NCBI GenBank assembly: GCA_019075865.1
Contig: JAGXAN010000006.1
Span: 1-64,000, forward strand
Reading direction: 5' to 3'
Source of the DNA: Hyphomicrobiales bacterium
GTDB lineage: Bacteria > Pseudomonadota > Alphaproteobacteria > Rhizobiales > Beijerinckiaceae
Length of the DNA: 64,000 nt
Positions 8,674-16,975 of the stretch are shown here, piece after piece (position 1 is the stretch's first letter; each line of letters opens with the position of its first letter). The notes beneath the pieces were generated by a model that made no database searches, was not told the DNA's origin, and saw only the letters and a list, made by a program, of their open reading frames with translations. A program made the position numbers and the translations under genes.

Positions 8674-9722
8674 GCCGCCCGCCGCAGTGAGACGCAACTG
8701 GCGGTAAAGCCCGGGCCCATGGCCGTCAGCAGCGTGCGCGCCGGCAAGCCCGCTTCAATCACCCGGTTCAGGACAAAAAGTACGGTTGGCGCGGACATAT
8801 TGCCATATTGGGCCAGCACATCGCGCTCAAAATTCAAGGCCCCCTGCCCCAATGACAAAGCGCGCTCAAGCGCGTTGATGACTTTGGCACCGCCAGGATG
8901 GCATGTGAAGCGGTCAATATCGCCCATTTCAAGCCCGCCACGCTGGAGAATGCCAGAGATGGCCGCCGCCATATGGGCTTGCGCAAACGGGGGAATGGCG
9001 CGATCAAAAATCACCCCAAAGCCGACAGGATCAACGCTCCAGCCCATAATATCGATGGTGTCGGGCCAATTATGTTGGCCGCCCGTCTCGATTTCGGCCA
9101 AACCGGCTTCCCCTGCCCGCAAAACGCAGGCGGCGGCGCCATCGGCAAACAGCGCGGTGGCCACGATATTTTCCTTGGTGAGTTTGTCGAGGCGAAACGC
9201 CAGCGAGCAAAGCTCAACCGCAACCACCAGCACCACACTGCCGGGCTGGGATTTGGCCAGACGCGCACCAATCATCAAGCCCGACACCCCACCCGCGCAG
9301 CCAAGGCCAAATACCGGCACGCGTTCGACATCGGGGCGAAAACCCATGCGATCGGCCACCCGCGCCTCAAGGCTGGGCGTGGCAATGCCGGTGGAGGAAA
9401 TCGTGACAATCATATCGACTTGCGAAGCGGTCAGTCCCGCCGCATCAAGCGCCTTGCTGGCTGCGGCGATGAATAATGCGCAGCCATCTTCAAGATAGGC
9501 GGCGCTGCGCTCACGCCAGCCGAGCGGCTGCATATACCATTCCAGCGGGCGCACCATGTATCGTTGGCGGATGCCGGAACTTTCAAAAACCTTGGCAAGG
9601 CGTTCAAAATCGGGATAGCGGGCGGCAAAGCCCTCATGAGCGGCAAGTGCGACATCCCGCTGAATAATGAGGTGCGGCGGAACGGCCGTTGCGAGGGAAA
9701 CCAGCTTTACTGAAGCGTGCAT
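8670..9722 (-). CDS. Type III polyketide synthase (chalcone/stilbene synthase family)
   Basis: 350 residues, the normal length for a bacterial type III PKS. The catalytic triad is intact: Cys142 in FGLGCAGG, His275 in FTCHPGG and Asn308 in YGNMSAPT. These homodimeric enzymes extend an acyl-CoA starter with malonyl-CoA and cyclise the product without an acyl carrier protein. With an adjoining ICMT methyltransferase, the likely products are methylated alkylpyrones or alkylresorcinols from fatty acyl starters. The start at the ATG at 9722 gives the usual N-terminus and is preceded by GGGA. First gene of the operon with the methyltransferase and the exporter; the 252 bases upstream hold its promoter but no obvious operator. 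Confidence 0.92.
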   Translation of the reverse strand: MHASVKLVSLATAVPPHLIIQRDVALAAHEGFAARYPDFERLAKVFESSGIRQRYMVRPLEWYMQPLGWRERSAAYLEDGCALFIAAASKALDAAGLTASQVDMIVTISSTGIATPSLEARVADRMGFRPDVERVPVFGLGCAGGVSGLMIGARLAKSQPGSVVLVVAVELCSLAFRLDKLTKENIVATALFADGAAACVLRAGEAGLAEIETGGQHNWPDTIDIMGWSVDPVGFGVIFDRAIPPFAQAHMAAAISGILQRGGLEMGDIDRFTCHPGGAKVINALERALSLGQGALNFERDVLAQYGNMSAPTVLFVLNRVIEAGLPARTLLTAMGPGFTASCVSLRRAA

Positions 9723-9974
9723 TGATTTTTCCCAAAAAATAGGCACCTGCGGCACCAGGGTGCCCGGCGAAGGAAATATCGCGAGGGGCTGAGTCTTCAA
9801 CGCTGCAAAGGCAATATAGTTTCGAAATCAATTTTTTAAGGAGACGAAGATTGAACCACGGATCGTGGCAGCCGTCGGCATATCGCCCTGACATTTTAGG
9901 GCAAACAACCAAAGCCCGTTGCCAACTTGCGTAAAAAGCCGCGCATCGTCCTTCGGGGCAAAAGCGCCCAGCCC

Positions 9975-11042
9975 TTAACGCGGGGATTCGCCGATCTGGT
10001 CGGCCACCATGGCACCCCGCAACCCCAGCGGGCGAGCGGTGCCAGCGGTCGTGTCCACCATTGTTTGCAGTTCCATCGCCGCATTGAGTTCAGCGCCGAT
10101 CAAGGCCACGACGACTGAGAACCAGATCCAGGTCATCAAACCAGCGATGGCACCCAGTGAGCCGTACACGCGGTTGTAACTGTTGAATTGGCCGACATAC
10201 CAACTGAACAGCATCGACATGCCAATCCAGGCTATGGCCGCGGCCACGCTGCCTGCACTGATCCAGCGCCATTTTGCAACGGCCCGGCTTGGCCCGTAAC
10301 GGTAAAGCAGCGACAATGCGGCAAAGGCCAAACCCAGAAGAAGCGGCCAGCGCAAAGCATTGACCAAACGCCGGACCCACCCACCAAGGCCCAAAAACTG
10401 AAGCGCACTCCCGAATATGGCGAGCAACCCGATAGAGGCGGCAACCACGGCAATGGCCCCAAGCGTGAATAGAAACGCCGTCGCATAGAGCCGCAGCCAG
10501 CTACGCTTTTCACGCTCCTTATAAACGACATTGAGCGCATCCAGCAGCGCCACAATCCCGGAATTCGCGCTCCATAGCGCGATCGCAAAGCTCACAATCG
10601 ACGCAATACCGAGCGTGTTGTTGCGCTTTGCCGCAATATCGAGCATCTGCTGGTCAAACAGCGTAATGGCGTTACGGGGAAGCACGCCTTCCAGCAGCGA
10701 AAGATGATTGTGAATGGTGGTGGCATCGGCAATCAGCCCGTAAAGCGAAATAAGCGTTGCAATTGCTGGAAATATCGCAAGCAATCCAAAAAATGCCACG
10801 CTGCCGGAGGTGGCGAAAATGCGATCCTGCGGAACTGACCGGATGGTGCGCCAAATTATATCCCGCCAAGCCAAGACCGGGAATTGCGCCGGCGAATGCG
10901 CGGTGCGGCCCCGGCCTCGCTCTGCCGCACGCAAAGCAAGCGCACGATCGGTTTGAAGCAGCCCGCGACGCTCCACGCTGCGCCAATCCTCGCCTTGGGC
11001 TGGATCAAAGTTCTTCTGAGAATCGTGGGTTGGGCCGGGCAA
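9975..11042 (-). CDS. YihY/virulence factor BrkB family membrane protein
   Basis: 355 residues. A cytoplasmic N-terminal tail of about 65 residues is followed by about six membrane helices with the YihY hallmarks: ATSGSVAFFGLLAIFPAIATLISLYGL, ALWSANSGIVALLDALNVVYKEREKRSW and the C-terminal SYNRVYGSLGAIAGLMTWIWFS segment. The biochemical role of this family is not settled (the old RNase BN label is wrong for it). The start is TTG at 11042, chosen because AGGAG lies six bases before it. It is divergent from the AI-2E-family gene across 229 bases. Confidence 0.85.
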   Translation of the reverse strand: MPGPTHDSQKNFDPAQGEDWRSVERRGLLQTDRALALRAAERGRGRTAHSPAQFPVLAWRDIIWRTIRSVPQDRIFATSGSVAFFGLLAIFPAIATLISLYGLIADATTIHNHLSLLEGVLPRNAITLFDQQMLDIAAKRNNTLGIASIVSFAIALWSANSGIVALLDALNVVYKEREKRSWLRLYATAFLFTLGAIAVVAASIGLLAIFGSALQFLGLGGWVRRLVNALRWPLLLGLAFAALSLLYRYGPSRAVAKWRWISAGSVAAAIAWIGMSMLFSWYVGQFNSYNRVYGSLGAIAGLMTWIWFSVVVALIGAELNAAMELQTMVDTTAGTARPLGLRGAMVADQIGESPR

Positions 11043-11271
11043 TACCTACTCCTGATTCGACGATATTAGCCCGAAAAGGCAATGGAGCCAAAATCATGGT
11101 TCAACCCACCGAACGGGCAATGGTTCCACCCGCAACCATAAGCTCGAAAATGAATTCCGGCCGGGCGGCTCATGGAACAATACTGCTTCTGAAGCATTTA
11201 CGGATATTGCCGCGACATTTTGCAAATAGCCGCTGGCTGTCTCCTTCACGCGAGCCGCAGGATCCACGATA

Positions 11272-12408
11272 ATGTCCCTTCCCCAAATTGTCGACGAAAG
11301 TGAAACAAAAGCCAATTTGGAAACTGAAAAGCCCGGAACCGTTGCGAGCGCAATATCGTTCAGTGCAGGCGAAGCCAAGCTGACCGGTCTGACCATCCTC
11401 ACCGTTCTGGCCGTGGTCTATAGCCTCTATTTTGGCAGGGACTTTCTGCTGCCGGTAGTAATGGCGGCGGTGCTCAACTTGCTATTGCAGCCGCTGATGC
11501 GGCTATTGAACGGGCCGCTGCATCTGCCAAAGCCCATCGCAGCCATCGGGTTGATCTGGGCGGTCTTTACGGCAATTTCCAGCATTGCTTACGCGATTTC
11601 GGTTCCAAAGAGCGACTGGGCTTCGCAAATTTTGACATCCATCGAAATCATCAAGCAGCGACTGGCATTTCTCAACAAGCCGATCAATCTGATTGAATCC
11701 ATGCTGCACAGCATCAACAGCATCGGGGCCGCAACAAGCTTGCCCGAAAAGACGAGCGCCATCGGCTCCGTCAACGCCTTGCCCGGCATAATCTTCTTTG
11801 GCACGGCCTCGACGCTTGTGGAGGTGTTCACCACCATCGTCATTCTGTTTTTCATGCTGGTTTCGGGAGATCGCCTGCTGCGGGGATTGATTGAAATTCT
11901 GCCGCGTTTTTCAAACAAGCGCCGCGCCGTTGAAATATCCAATGAAATCCAGTCCGGCATCACCCGCTATCTGCTGACGATCACGCTCATGAACGCCGCT
12001 GTCGGCATCGCCAGTGGCTTTGCCATGTGGGTGTCCGGGCTTTCCAACCCGGCAGCTTGGGGAGTTGCCGCCTTTTGCCTGAATTTCATCCCTATTTTGG
12101 GTCCCATCATCGGAATTGCCATATTCTTCGTGGTTGGGTTGGTATCGCTGGCCTGGCCCTTTCCCGCGTTGATGCCGGTGCTGCTCTATACCCTGATACA
12201 TCTGGTCGAGGGCGAGACGGTGACGCCGCTGCTGGTGGCGCGCCACCTTGACCTCAATCCGGTTCTGGTCATTCTCAGCCTGTTTTTCTGGCACGCGATC
12301 TGGGGCATTCCCGGCGCATTTCTGGCTGTGCCCCTGTTGGCCATTCTCAAGATTTTTGCGGACAGGATCGAGCCTTTGAAAGGCATTGGACATTTAATTG
12401 GCGCCTAA
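11272..12408 (+). CDS. AI-2E family transporter (PerM/YdiK type)
   Basis: 378 residues with about eight hydrophobic helices and a soluble middle segment (residues 100-165), the topology of the PF01594 family. The C-terminal FCLNFIPILGPIIGIA and LIHLVEGETVTPLLVARHLDLNPVLVILSLFFWHAIWGIPGAFLAVPLLAIL blocks are diagnostic. Characterised members include TqsA (autoinducer-2 export) and Na+/H+ antiporters, so the family name does not prove a quorum-sensing role. It is convergent with the NAD(P)HX repair gene, with 13 bases between the two stops. Confidence 0.85.
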   Translation: MSLPQIVDESETKANLETEKPGTVASAISFSAGEAKLTGLTILTVLAVVYSLYFGRDFLLPVVMAAVLNLLLQPLMRLLNGPLHLPKPIAAIGLIWAVFTAISSIAYAISVPKSDWASQILTSIEIIKQRLAFLNKPINLIESMLHSINSIGAATSLPEKTSAIGSVNALPGIIFFGTASTLVEVFTTIVILFFMLVSGDRLLRGLIEILPRFSNKRRAVEISNEIQSGITRYLLTITLMNAAVGIASGFAMWVSGLSNPAAWGVAAFCLNFIPILGPIIGIAIFFVVGLVSLAWPFPALMPVLLYTLIHLVEGETVTPLLVARHLDLNPVLVILSLFFWHAIWGIPGAFLAVPLLAILKIFADRIEPLKGIGHLIGA

Positions 12409-12421
12409 AGGGCCGGACAAT

Positions 12422-13894
12422 TTAGCCCAGCGACGGAACAGCAGCCAGATTCTGAATGACTTTTGGCAATTGCACGATGATATCCTCGGCGATAAGGCCG
12501 GCACCAAACAGGTTGGCGGCTTCGCCATGCATCCAGACGGCAGCAGCCGCTGCAAGAAAAGGCTCCATGCCTTGCGTGAGCAAGCCGAGCAGAATACCGC
12601 TCAACACATCGCCCGAGCCGGCCGTCGCCAAACTTGGCGGCGCGTTTGCATTGACGATGGCGCGCCCGTCCGGCGCAGCAATCACCGTGTCACTGCCTTT
12701 GAGAACGATGATGGCCCCAATGGAACCGGCGGCCGCGCGGGCGCTGGCCAGTTTGTCGCCACTACGTTGAAATAACCGGCGAAATTCGCCTTCATGCGGG
12801 GTCAGAATGCACGGCCCGGAAATGGCACTGCCAAGTGCACCGGCATCGCCCTGAAACACGGTGATCGCATCCGCATCCAGCACCGCAGGCTTGCCCGTCG
12901 CCAATATCGCCAGCACACGCGCGCGCGTCTCGGGTGTTGCGCCAGCGCCGGGGCCAATCAGCGTCGCGCTTATGCGCCGGTCATGCAGCAATGTCAGAAA
13001 ATCCGCCTCCTGCCCCACCCTATGCACCATAGTGCTGGTCAGCGCGCCAGCGTAGATCGCAAAAGCAATCTCGGGCACGGCGATGGTGGTTAGGCCCGCG
13101 CCGGCCCGCGCCGCAGCCAGGGCGCAGAGCCGCGCCGCGCCGGTCATCGGATAACCGCCCGAAATCAGGGCGTGGCCGCGATTATATTTATGGCCACCAA
13201 CACCCGGTTGCGGCAGCTGCCGCGCCCAGACTTTGGGCAAATTCTCAAAAGTGTTGGCTTGGATATCCGCCAGAACCGCATCGGGGATTCCAATATCGGT
13301 CACAACGGCCTCGCCGCACAGCGTGCGGGCGGGTTGCAGCAAATGCCCCGGCTTTTTGCGAAAAAAAGTCACCGTGAGCGCGCATGGCACCGCGCCAAGG
13401 CTTTCACCCGTGTCACCCATAATGCCGCTGGGCACGTCAATCGCCACAATGGGAACATGCCCCCCGGATGCAGCTATGAGCGTCTTTTGGCAAGTATCAT
13501 CGAGGGGACGGCTCAACCCGGCACCAAATAGCGCATCAACAATCAGTTCAGCCCCTCCGATCACATCGACAGACAGCACTTCGATCGGCGCTTGCCAGAG
13601 CCTCGCATTTTGCCGCGCTTCGCCCTTGAGGCTTTCGCGCGCGCCCAACAGCGCGATGCGCACCGGCCAACCGGCCTTGGCCAGATACCGCGCGGCAACA
13701 AACCCATCGCCGCCATTATTGCCCGGCCCGCACAGCACCAGCGTAGGGCACGGCTTCCAGCGCTTTTGAATTTCCTGTGCAACAGACTTTCCAGCATTCT
13801 CCATCAATTGCGCAACCGAAATCCCGAAGGTCGTCGCAAGATGGTCAGCCCTCGCCATTTCCGCGACCGTCAGCAATTCAGAATGTGCATTCAT
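12422..13894 (-). CDS. nnr: Bifunctional NAD(P)H-hydrate epimerase / ADP-dependent NAD(P)H-hydrate dehydratase
   Basis: 490-residue fusion that repairs hydrated NADH/NADPH. The N-terminal YjeF_N domain (about 1-210) epimerises R-NAD(P)HX; it shows the CGPGNNGGDGFVAARYL motif. The C-terminal ribokinase-like domain (about 225-490) dehydrates S-NAD(P)HX using ADP; it shows GAGATPETR, DADAITVF, TPHEGEF and the AGSGDVLSGILLGLL anion-hole motif. Both halves look intact. The ATG at 13894 gives the standard N-terminus; translation upstream is not family-like. Housekeeping metabolite repair, with no link to neighbours. Confidence 0.93.
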   Translation of the reverse strand: MNAHSELLTVAEMARADHLATTFGISVAQLMENAGKSVAQEIQKRWKPCPTLVLCGPGNNGGDGFVAARYLAKAGWPVRIALLGARESLKGEARQNARLWQAPIEVLSVDVIGGAELIVDALFGAGLSRPLDDTCQKTLIAASGGHVPIVAIDVPSGIMGDTGESLGAVPCALTVTFFRKKPGHLLQPARTLCGEAVVTDIGIPDAVLADIQANTFENLPKVWARQLPQPGVGGHKYNRGHALISGGYPMTGAARLCALAAARAGAGLTTIAVPEIAFAIYAGALTSTMVHRVGQEADFLTLLHDRRISATLIGPGAGATPETRARVLAILATGKPAVLDADAITVFQGDAGALGSAISGPCILTPHEGEFRRLFQRSGDKLASARAAAGSIGAIIVLKGSDTVIAAPDGRAIVNANAPPSLATAGSGDVLSGILLGLLTQGMEPFLAAAAAVWMHGEAANLFGAGLIAEDIIVQLPKVIQNLAAVPSLG

Positions 13895-14094
13895 TTGGTT
13901 TCCAGCCCATCGATTCCAGACTTTGACGCCGCAGCGCAAGCATTCAATGTCGCATGAATGGCAAGCCCGGCAAAGTGACCCGTGGTGATTGGCTTTCTAG
14001 TCCAAAGCACGAAGCAACATTGGCAGCCATATGCCAAAAGCGATAGACCATTAGCGGGCCTTGGCTTATCGCCCTGCCCGCGACGCACTCATTA

Positions 14095-14116
14095 TTGCAA
14101 AAATGGACAATTGCAA
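14095..14116 (+). promoter_or_regulatory. Paired TTGCAA motif upstream of the RpiR gene (site A)
   Basis: Two TTGCAA hexamers start 16 bases apart (14095 and 14111), about 180 bases before the RpiR start. The same half-site recurs in the idhA/iolD divergent promoter (19445) and downstream of the Gfo/Idh gene (24409). I infer an operator for the RpiR regulator, here autoregulatory. The rest of the 397-base gap 13895-14291 shows no gene. Confidence 0.4.
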
Positions 14117-14291
14117 CTTGCCCGCGCCATAATTAAAAAGACAACGTGCCCTGCACCGCCCAGCCCGGCCCCACATAGGCCACAAGCCTGAGGGTTCAGG
14201 CATCCAAACCAACCCGGCGGGATTCGTGCCGGACATCCCATTTACGACCCGCATCAAGTCAAAAGCAATAATTCGAGCCGAGAGAGAAATA

Positions 14292-15164
14292 ATGGACAAT
14301 AATTCAATACCGGCTGATTATGAAGCATTGATACGCGTAATTCATGAGCGTCACGGCGCGATGAGTAAATCCTATCAACGCATTGCGGTATATCTGACCC
14401 AAAATCCCAATGATGTGGCTGTGCTTTCGGTGGGTGCGATAGCAGAGCGGTGCGGCGTGCACGCATCCAATGTAGTCCGCTTTGCGCAGGCCCTTGGTTA
14501 CGATGGGTTCAAGACTCTGCAAAGCCTGTTCCAAAGGCGACTTTCGACAGCCGCGCCAGGCTTCGAAGCACGTGTTAAAGCATTGGAAATTGAACTTGGC
14601 GCCCGCACGGATCGCAGCGAGCGCGGTTTCCTTCACGACCTCGTCGTTCGTGACATTGCCTCATTGCAAAACCTGTTGCTCGAAATCTCCGAGACAGATT
14701 TGCAAATGGCGGTGACCCTGCTGGAAAAAGCGGAAGTGATCTATCTTTTGGGTCAATTGCGCTCATCGCCAGTCGCCGAATTGCTGCGTTATATTTTGAC
14801 GATGCTCGGCAAGCGTTGTGTGCTACTCGATCCCAGTGGCGGCCTTGCCACCCACATGGCGCGCGCGATCCGCGCGTCGGATTTGCTGGTCGCAATCTCG
14901 TTCCGCTTTTACGCCACCGAAGTCGTCAACATTGTGGATGAAGTGGCTGGCCGCAAAGTGCCGGTTCTCGCTATATCGGACAGCACCCTCTCGCCCATTG
15001 CAAAAGGCGCTAGCGTTCTGCTATCCGTCCCCGAACATGAATATTCGTTTTCACGCTCACTGGCCGCGCCTATGTGCCTTGCGCAGGCGTTGACGGTGGC
15101 TTTGGCCGCAAGGCTTCAGAAAAACACGATCAATCCGCGGATTCCAACAGTCACCGCGCAATAA
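14292..15164 (+). CDS. MurR/RpiR-family transcriptional regulator, probable inositol catabolism regulator
   Basis: 290 residues in the two-domain RpiR layout: N-terminal HTH_6 (about 15-90, with SVGAIAERCGVHASNVVRFAQALGYDGFKTLQ as the helix-turn-helix) and a C-terminal SIS sugar-phosphate-binding domain (about 130-265). The ATG at 14292 follows GAGAG closely. In rhizobia an RpiR-family protein (IolR) represses the iol genes, and here the gene lies at the edge of the inositol island, so the same role is likely. The effector would be an inositol-pathway intermediate, but no effector can be deduced. TTGCAA motifs near its own and the idhA/iolD promoters are candidate binding sites. Confidence 0.85.
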   Translation: MDNNSIPADYEALIRVIHERHGAMSKSYQRIAVYLTQNPNDVAVLSVGAIAERCGVHASNVVRFAQALGYDGFKTLQSLFQRRLSTAAPGFEARVKALEIELGARTDRSERGFLHDLVVRDIASLQNLLLEISETDLQMAVTLLEKAEVIYLLGQLRSSPVAELLRYILTMLGKRCVLLDPSGGLATHMARAIRASDLLVAISFRFYATEVVNIVDEVAGRKVPVLAISDSTLSPIAKGASVLLSVPEHEYSFSRSLAAPMCLAQALTVALAARLQKNTINPRIPTVTAQ

Positions 15165-15211
15165 CCTGCGATTGCTTTAGCCCGTGCCTGCTTTGCGCCA
15201 TTTGTCGCGCC

Positions 15212-16165
15212 TTAGAAGTTTTTGTTGATAATCAGATTGGCTTCCAGCCTGCCAGCAAAGAAATCAAGGACGTTTTGAACGGACGAGACCGCCATGCGCT
15301 CGGCTGCCTGTTGTGTCAGCCCCGCAATATGGGGGGTGTGCAAAACCTGATCGAAGCCAAGCAACCGGTGCTCCCTGGCCGGTGGTTCATCATCAAAAAC
15401 ATCGAGGCCCGCTGCGGAGACGCGTCCCTCCGCCAGCGCCAAAGCCAGCGCGGATTCATCGACAATACCACCACGCGCCGTATTGACGATAATCACCCCG
15501 GGTTTCATTTGCGCAAATTCTTCGGGCCCAAGAATGGGTCGCCCGGCCTTTGGCAAATGCACGGAAATCACGTCCGCCCACGCCAATCCCTCAGCCAATG
15601 TTGCGACAGGTGCGACGGCGCTTTCGGGCCAACCTTGTTGGGCGAGAAATGGATCGAACGCCCGCGTTGCCATCCCAAAGCCCTGCGCCATCCGCGCCAG
15701 ATGCTGGCCAATTCGGCCAAATCCGATGATCAGCAGATTTTTGGCAGATATTTCGGAGGCTTCGAGGCGGTTACGCCAATTCCAGTGGCCCTCCCGAACC
15801 GAGCGATCCGCACGGATCAATTGCTTGGCGCTGGCCAGAATCAGCATGATGGCATGCTCGGCCACCGACATGGAATTCACGTCGCCGACAACGCAAAGCT
15901 GAATCTGTCGCTTATTCAGCGCGGCCACATCCACCGAATCATACCCCACCCCATGCCGCGAAACGATCCTCAAACGCGACGCGCCGGCAATGGTAGCCGA
16001 TGACAGCGGTTGGGTGCGGATCACCAGCCCATCGGCTTTGCCTATCAAAGGTGCATAGCTGGCCTCCGAGACCTCTTCCACATAATCATAGGTAAAACCG
16101 TCACGGCCCTCAAGCAAGGCGAGCCCGGCCGGATGCAGTTTTCCCGCTATCAGAAGATGGGGCAT
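15212..16165 (-). CDS. D-isomer-specific 2-hydroxyacid dehydrogenase (hydroxypyruvate/glyoxylate reductase-like)
   Basis: 317 residues with both domains of the D-2-hydroxyacid dehydrogenase family. The NAD-binding GFGRIG motif is at about 148-153 and the catalytic residues Arg231 (NTARGG), Glu260 (DDEPP) and His279 (TPHIAG) are all present. It reduces a 2-oxoacid to a D-2-hydroxyacid or the reverse. Last gene of the idhA operon: the ATG at 16165 shares one base with the preceding aldolase stop and is preceded by GGGAGG. In this operon I infer that it reduces an aldolase product such as hydroxypyruvate to D-glycerate, a hypothesis resting on the neighbours. PGDH in serine synthesis is unlikely since no ACT domain is present. 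Confidence 0.85.
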   Translation of the reverse strand: MPHLLIAGKLHPAGLALLEGRDGFTYDYVEEVSEASYAPLIGKADGLVIRTQPLSSATIAGASRLRIVSRHGVGYDSVDVAALNKRQIQLCVVGDVNSMSVAEHAIMLILASAKQLIRADRSVREGHWNWRNRLEASEISAKNLLIIGFGRIGQHLARMAQGFGMATRAFDPFLAQQGWPESAVAPVATLAEGLAWADVISVHLPKAGRPILGPEEFAQMKPGVIIVNTARGGIVDESALALALAEGRVSAAGLDVFDDEPPAREHRLLGFDQVLHTPHIAGLTQQAAERMAVSSVQNVLDFFAGRLEANLIINKNF

Positions 16166-16974
16166 CAATAGCCTCCCTTTTCGGATTTGGAACCGCTACC
16201 GCCTGTCAATTGACGGAACTTCGCGACGCTGGCAGCCGCAGCGCCCGCCAAAAGCCGGGAATCACCGGACACGGTCGTCATGTTGAAGCCCCATTCGACC
16301 GCGCGCGCCGCATATTCGGGAGACCCGCAATGCAAGGCGGCACGAATGCCGTTGGATTGACACGCCGCAAGAATTTGCCGAAGCGCCGCGATCATCTCCG
16401 GTTCCTCGCGGTCAAAACCGGGCGGCAGCCGCCCCTGCGTGAGGCTGAGCGTGAGATCGGCCGGCCCGACATAAATGCCGTCAAGACCCGGCGTTGCAGC
16501 GATTTCTGCCAAATTGGCCATGCCATCGGCTGTCTCGATCATGGCAAATGCCAGTATTTCGTCATTGGCGCGGGCGCCATAATCTGCCCCCGCGGCGACG
16601 GAAACTCGCGTCGGGCCAAAGCTGCGCTGGCCACGCGGCGGGTAGCGCATGTAACTTGCAAATTCGGCTGCCTGTTGCGCATTGTTGATCATCGGACAGA
16701 TAATGCCAAAGGCACCGGCGTCGAGCGCTTTCATGATGATGCCAGGCTCCAGCCATGGCACGCGCACCAGAGGCACGACGCTGGAAGCGCGCATCGCTTG
16801 CAACATGGGCAACAGGCTCGAATAATCGAGCGCACCGTGCTGAACATCGACCGTTACGGAATCATAGCCCTGCGCCGCCATGATTTCAGCCGTGAAGGCA
16901 TTGCCGATGGAGCACCAGCCGTTGATGGTGGCCTTGCCCTGCGACCAGAGCTGATTGAGTTTGTTTGGGGTCAT
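16165..16974 (-). CDS. HpcH/HpaI-family class II aldolase
   Basis: 269 residues, full length. Residues matching the active site of E. coli HpaI are in register: His46 (VDVQHG), Arg71 (LVRVPW), metal ligands Glu147 (AMIET) and Asp173 (GPADL). Such Mg/Mn-dependent aldolases split 4-hydroxy-2-oxo acids to pyruvate plus an aldehyde, and characterised members also accept hydroxypyruvate as the donor. Operon partners are an inositol dehydrogenase, an aldehyde dehydrogenase and a D-2-hydroxyacid dehydrogenase; the reading frame starts one base after the ALDH stop. The context points to cleavage of a six-carbon acid derived from inositol and not of homoprotocatechuate intermediates, though an HpaH-like hydratase lies at 30025. 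Confidence 0.85.
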   Translation of the reverse strand: MTPNKLNQLWSQGKATINGWCSIGNAFTAEIMAAQGYDSVTVDVQHGALDYSSLLPMLQAMRASSVVPLVRVPWLEPGIIMKALDAGAFGIICPMINNAQQAAEFASYMRYPPRGQRSFGPTRVSVAAGADYGARANDEILAFAMIETADGMANLAEIAATPGLDGIYVGPADLTLSLTQGRLPPGFDREEPEMIAALRQILAACQSNGIRAALHCGSPEYAARAVEWGFNMTTVSGDSRLLAGAAAASVAKFRQLTGGSGSKSEKGGY

Positions 16975-16975
16975 A

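Noticed and set aside
16165-16974. Homoprotocatechuate degradation operon
   Set aside because: No extradiol dioxygenase, HpaG or HpaF genes are present, and the aldolase is in an operon with inositol dehydrogenase.
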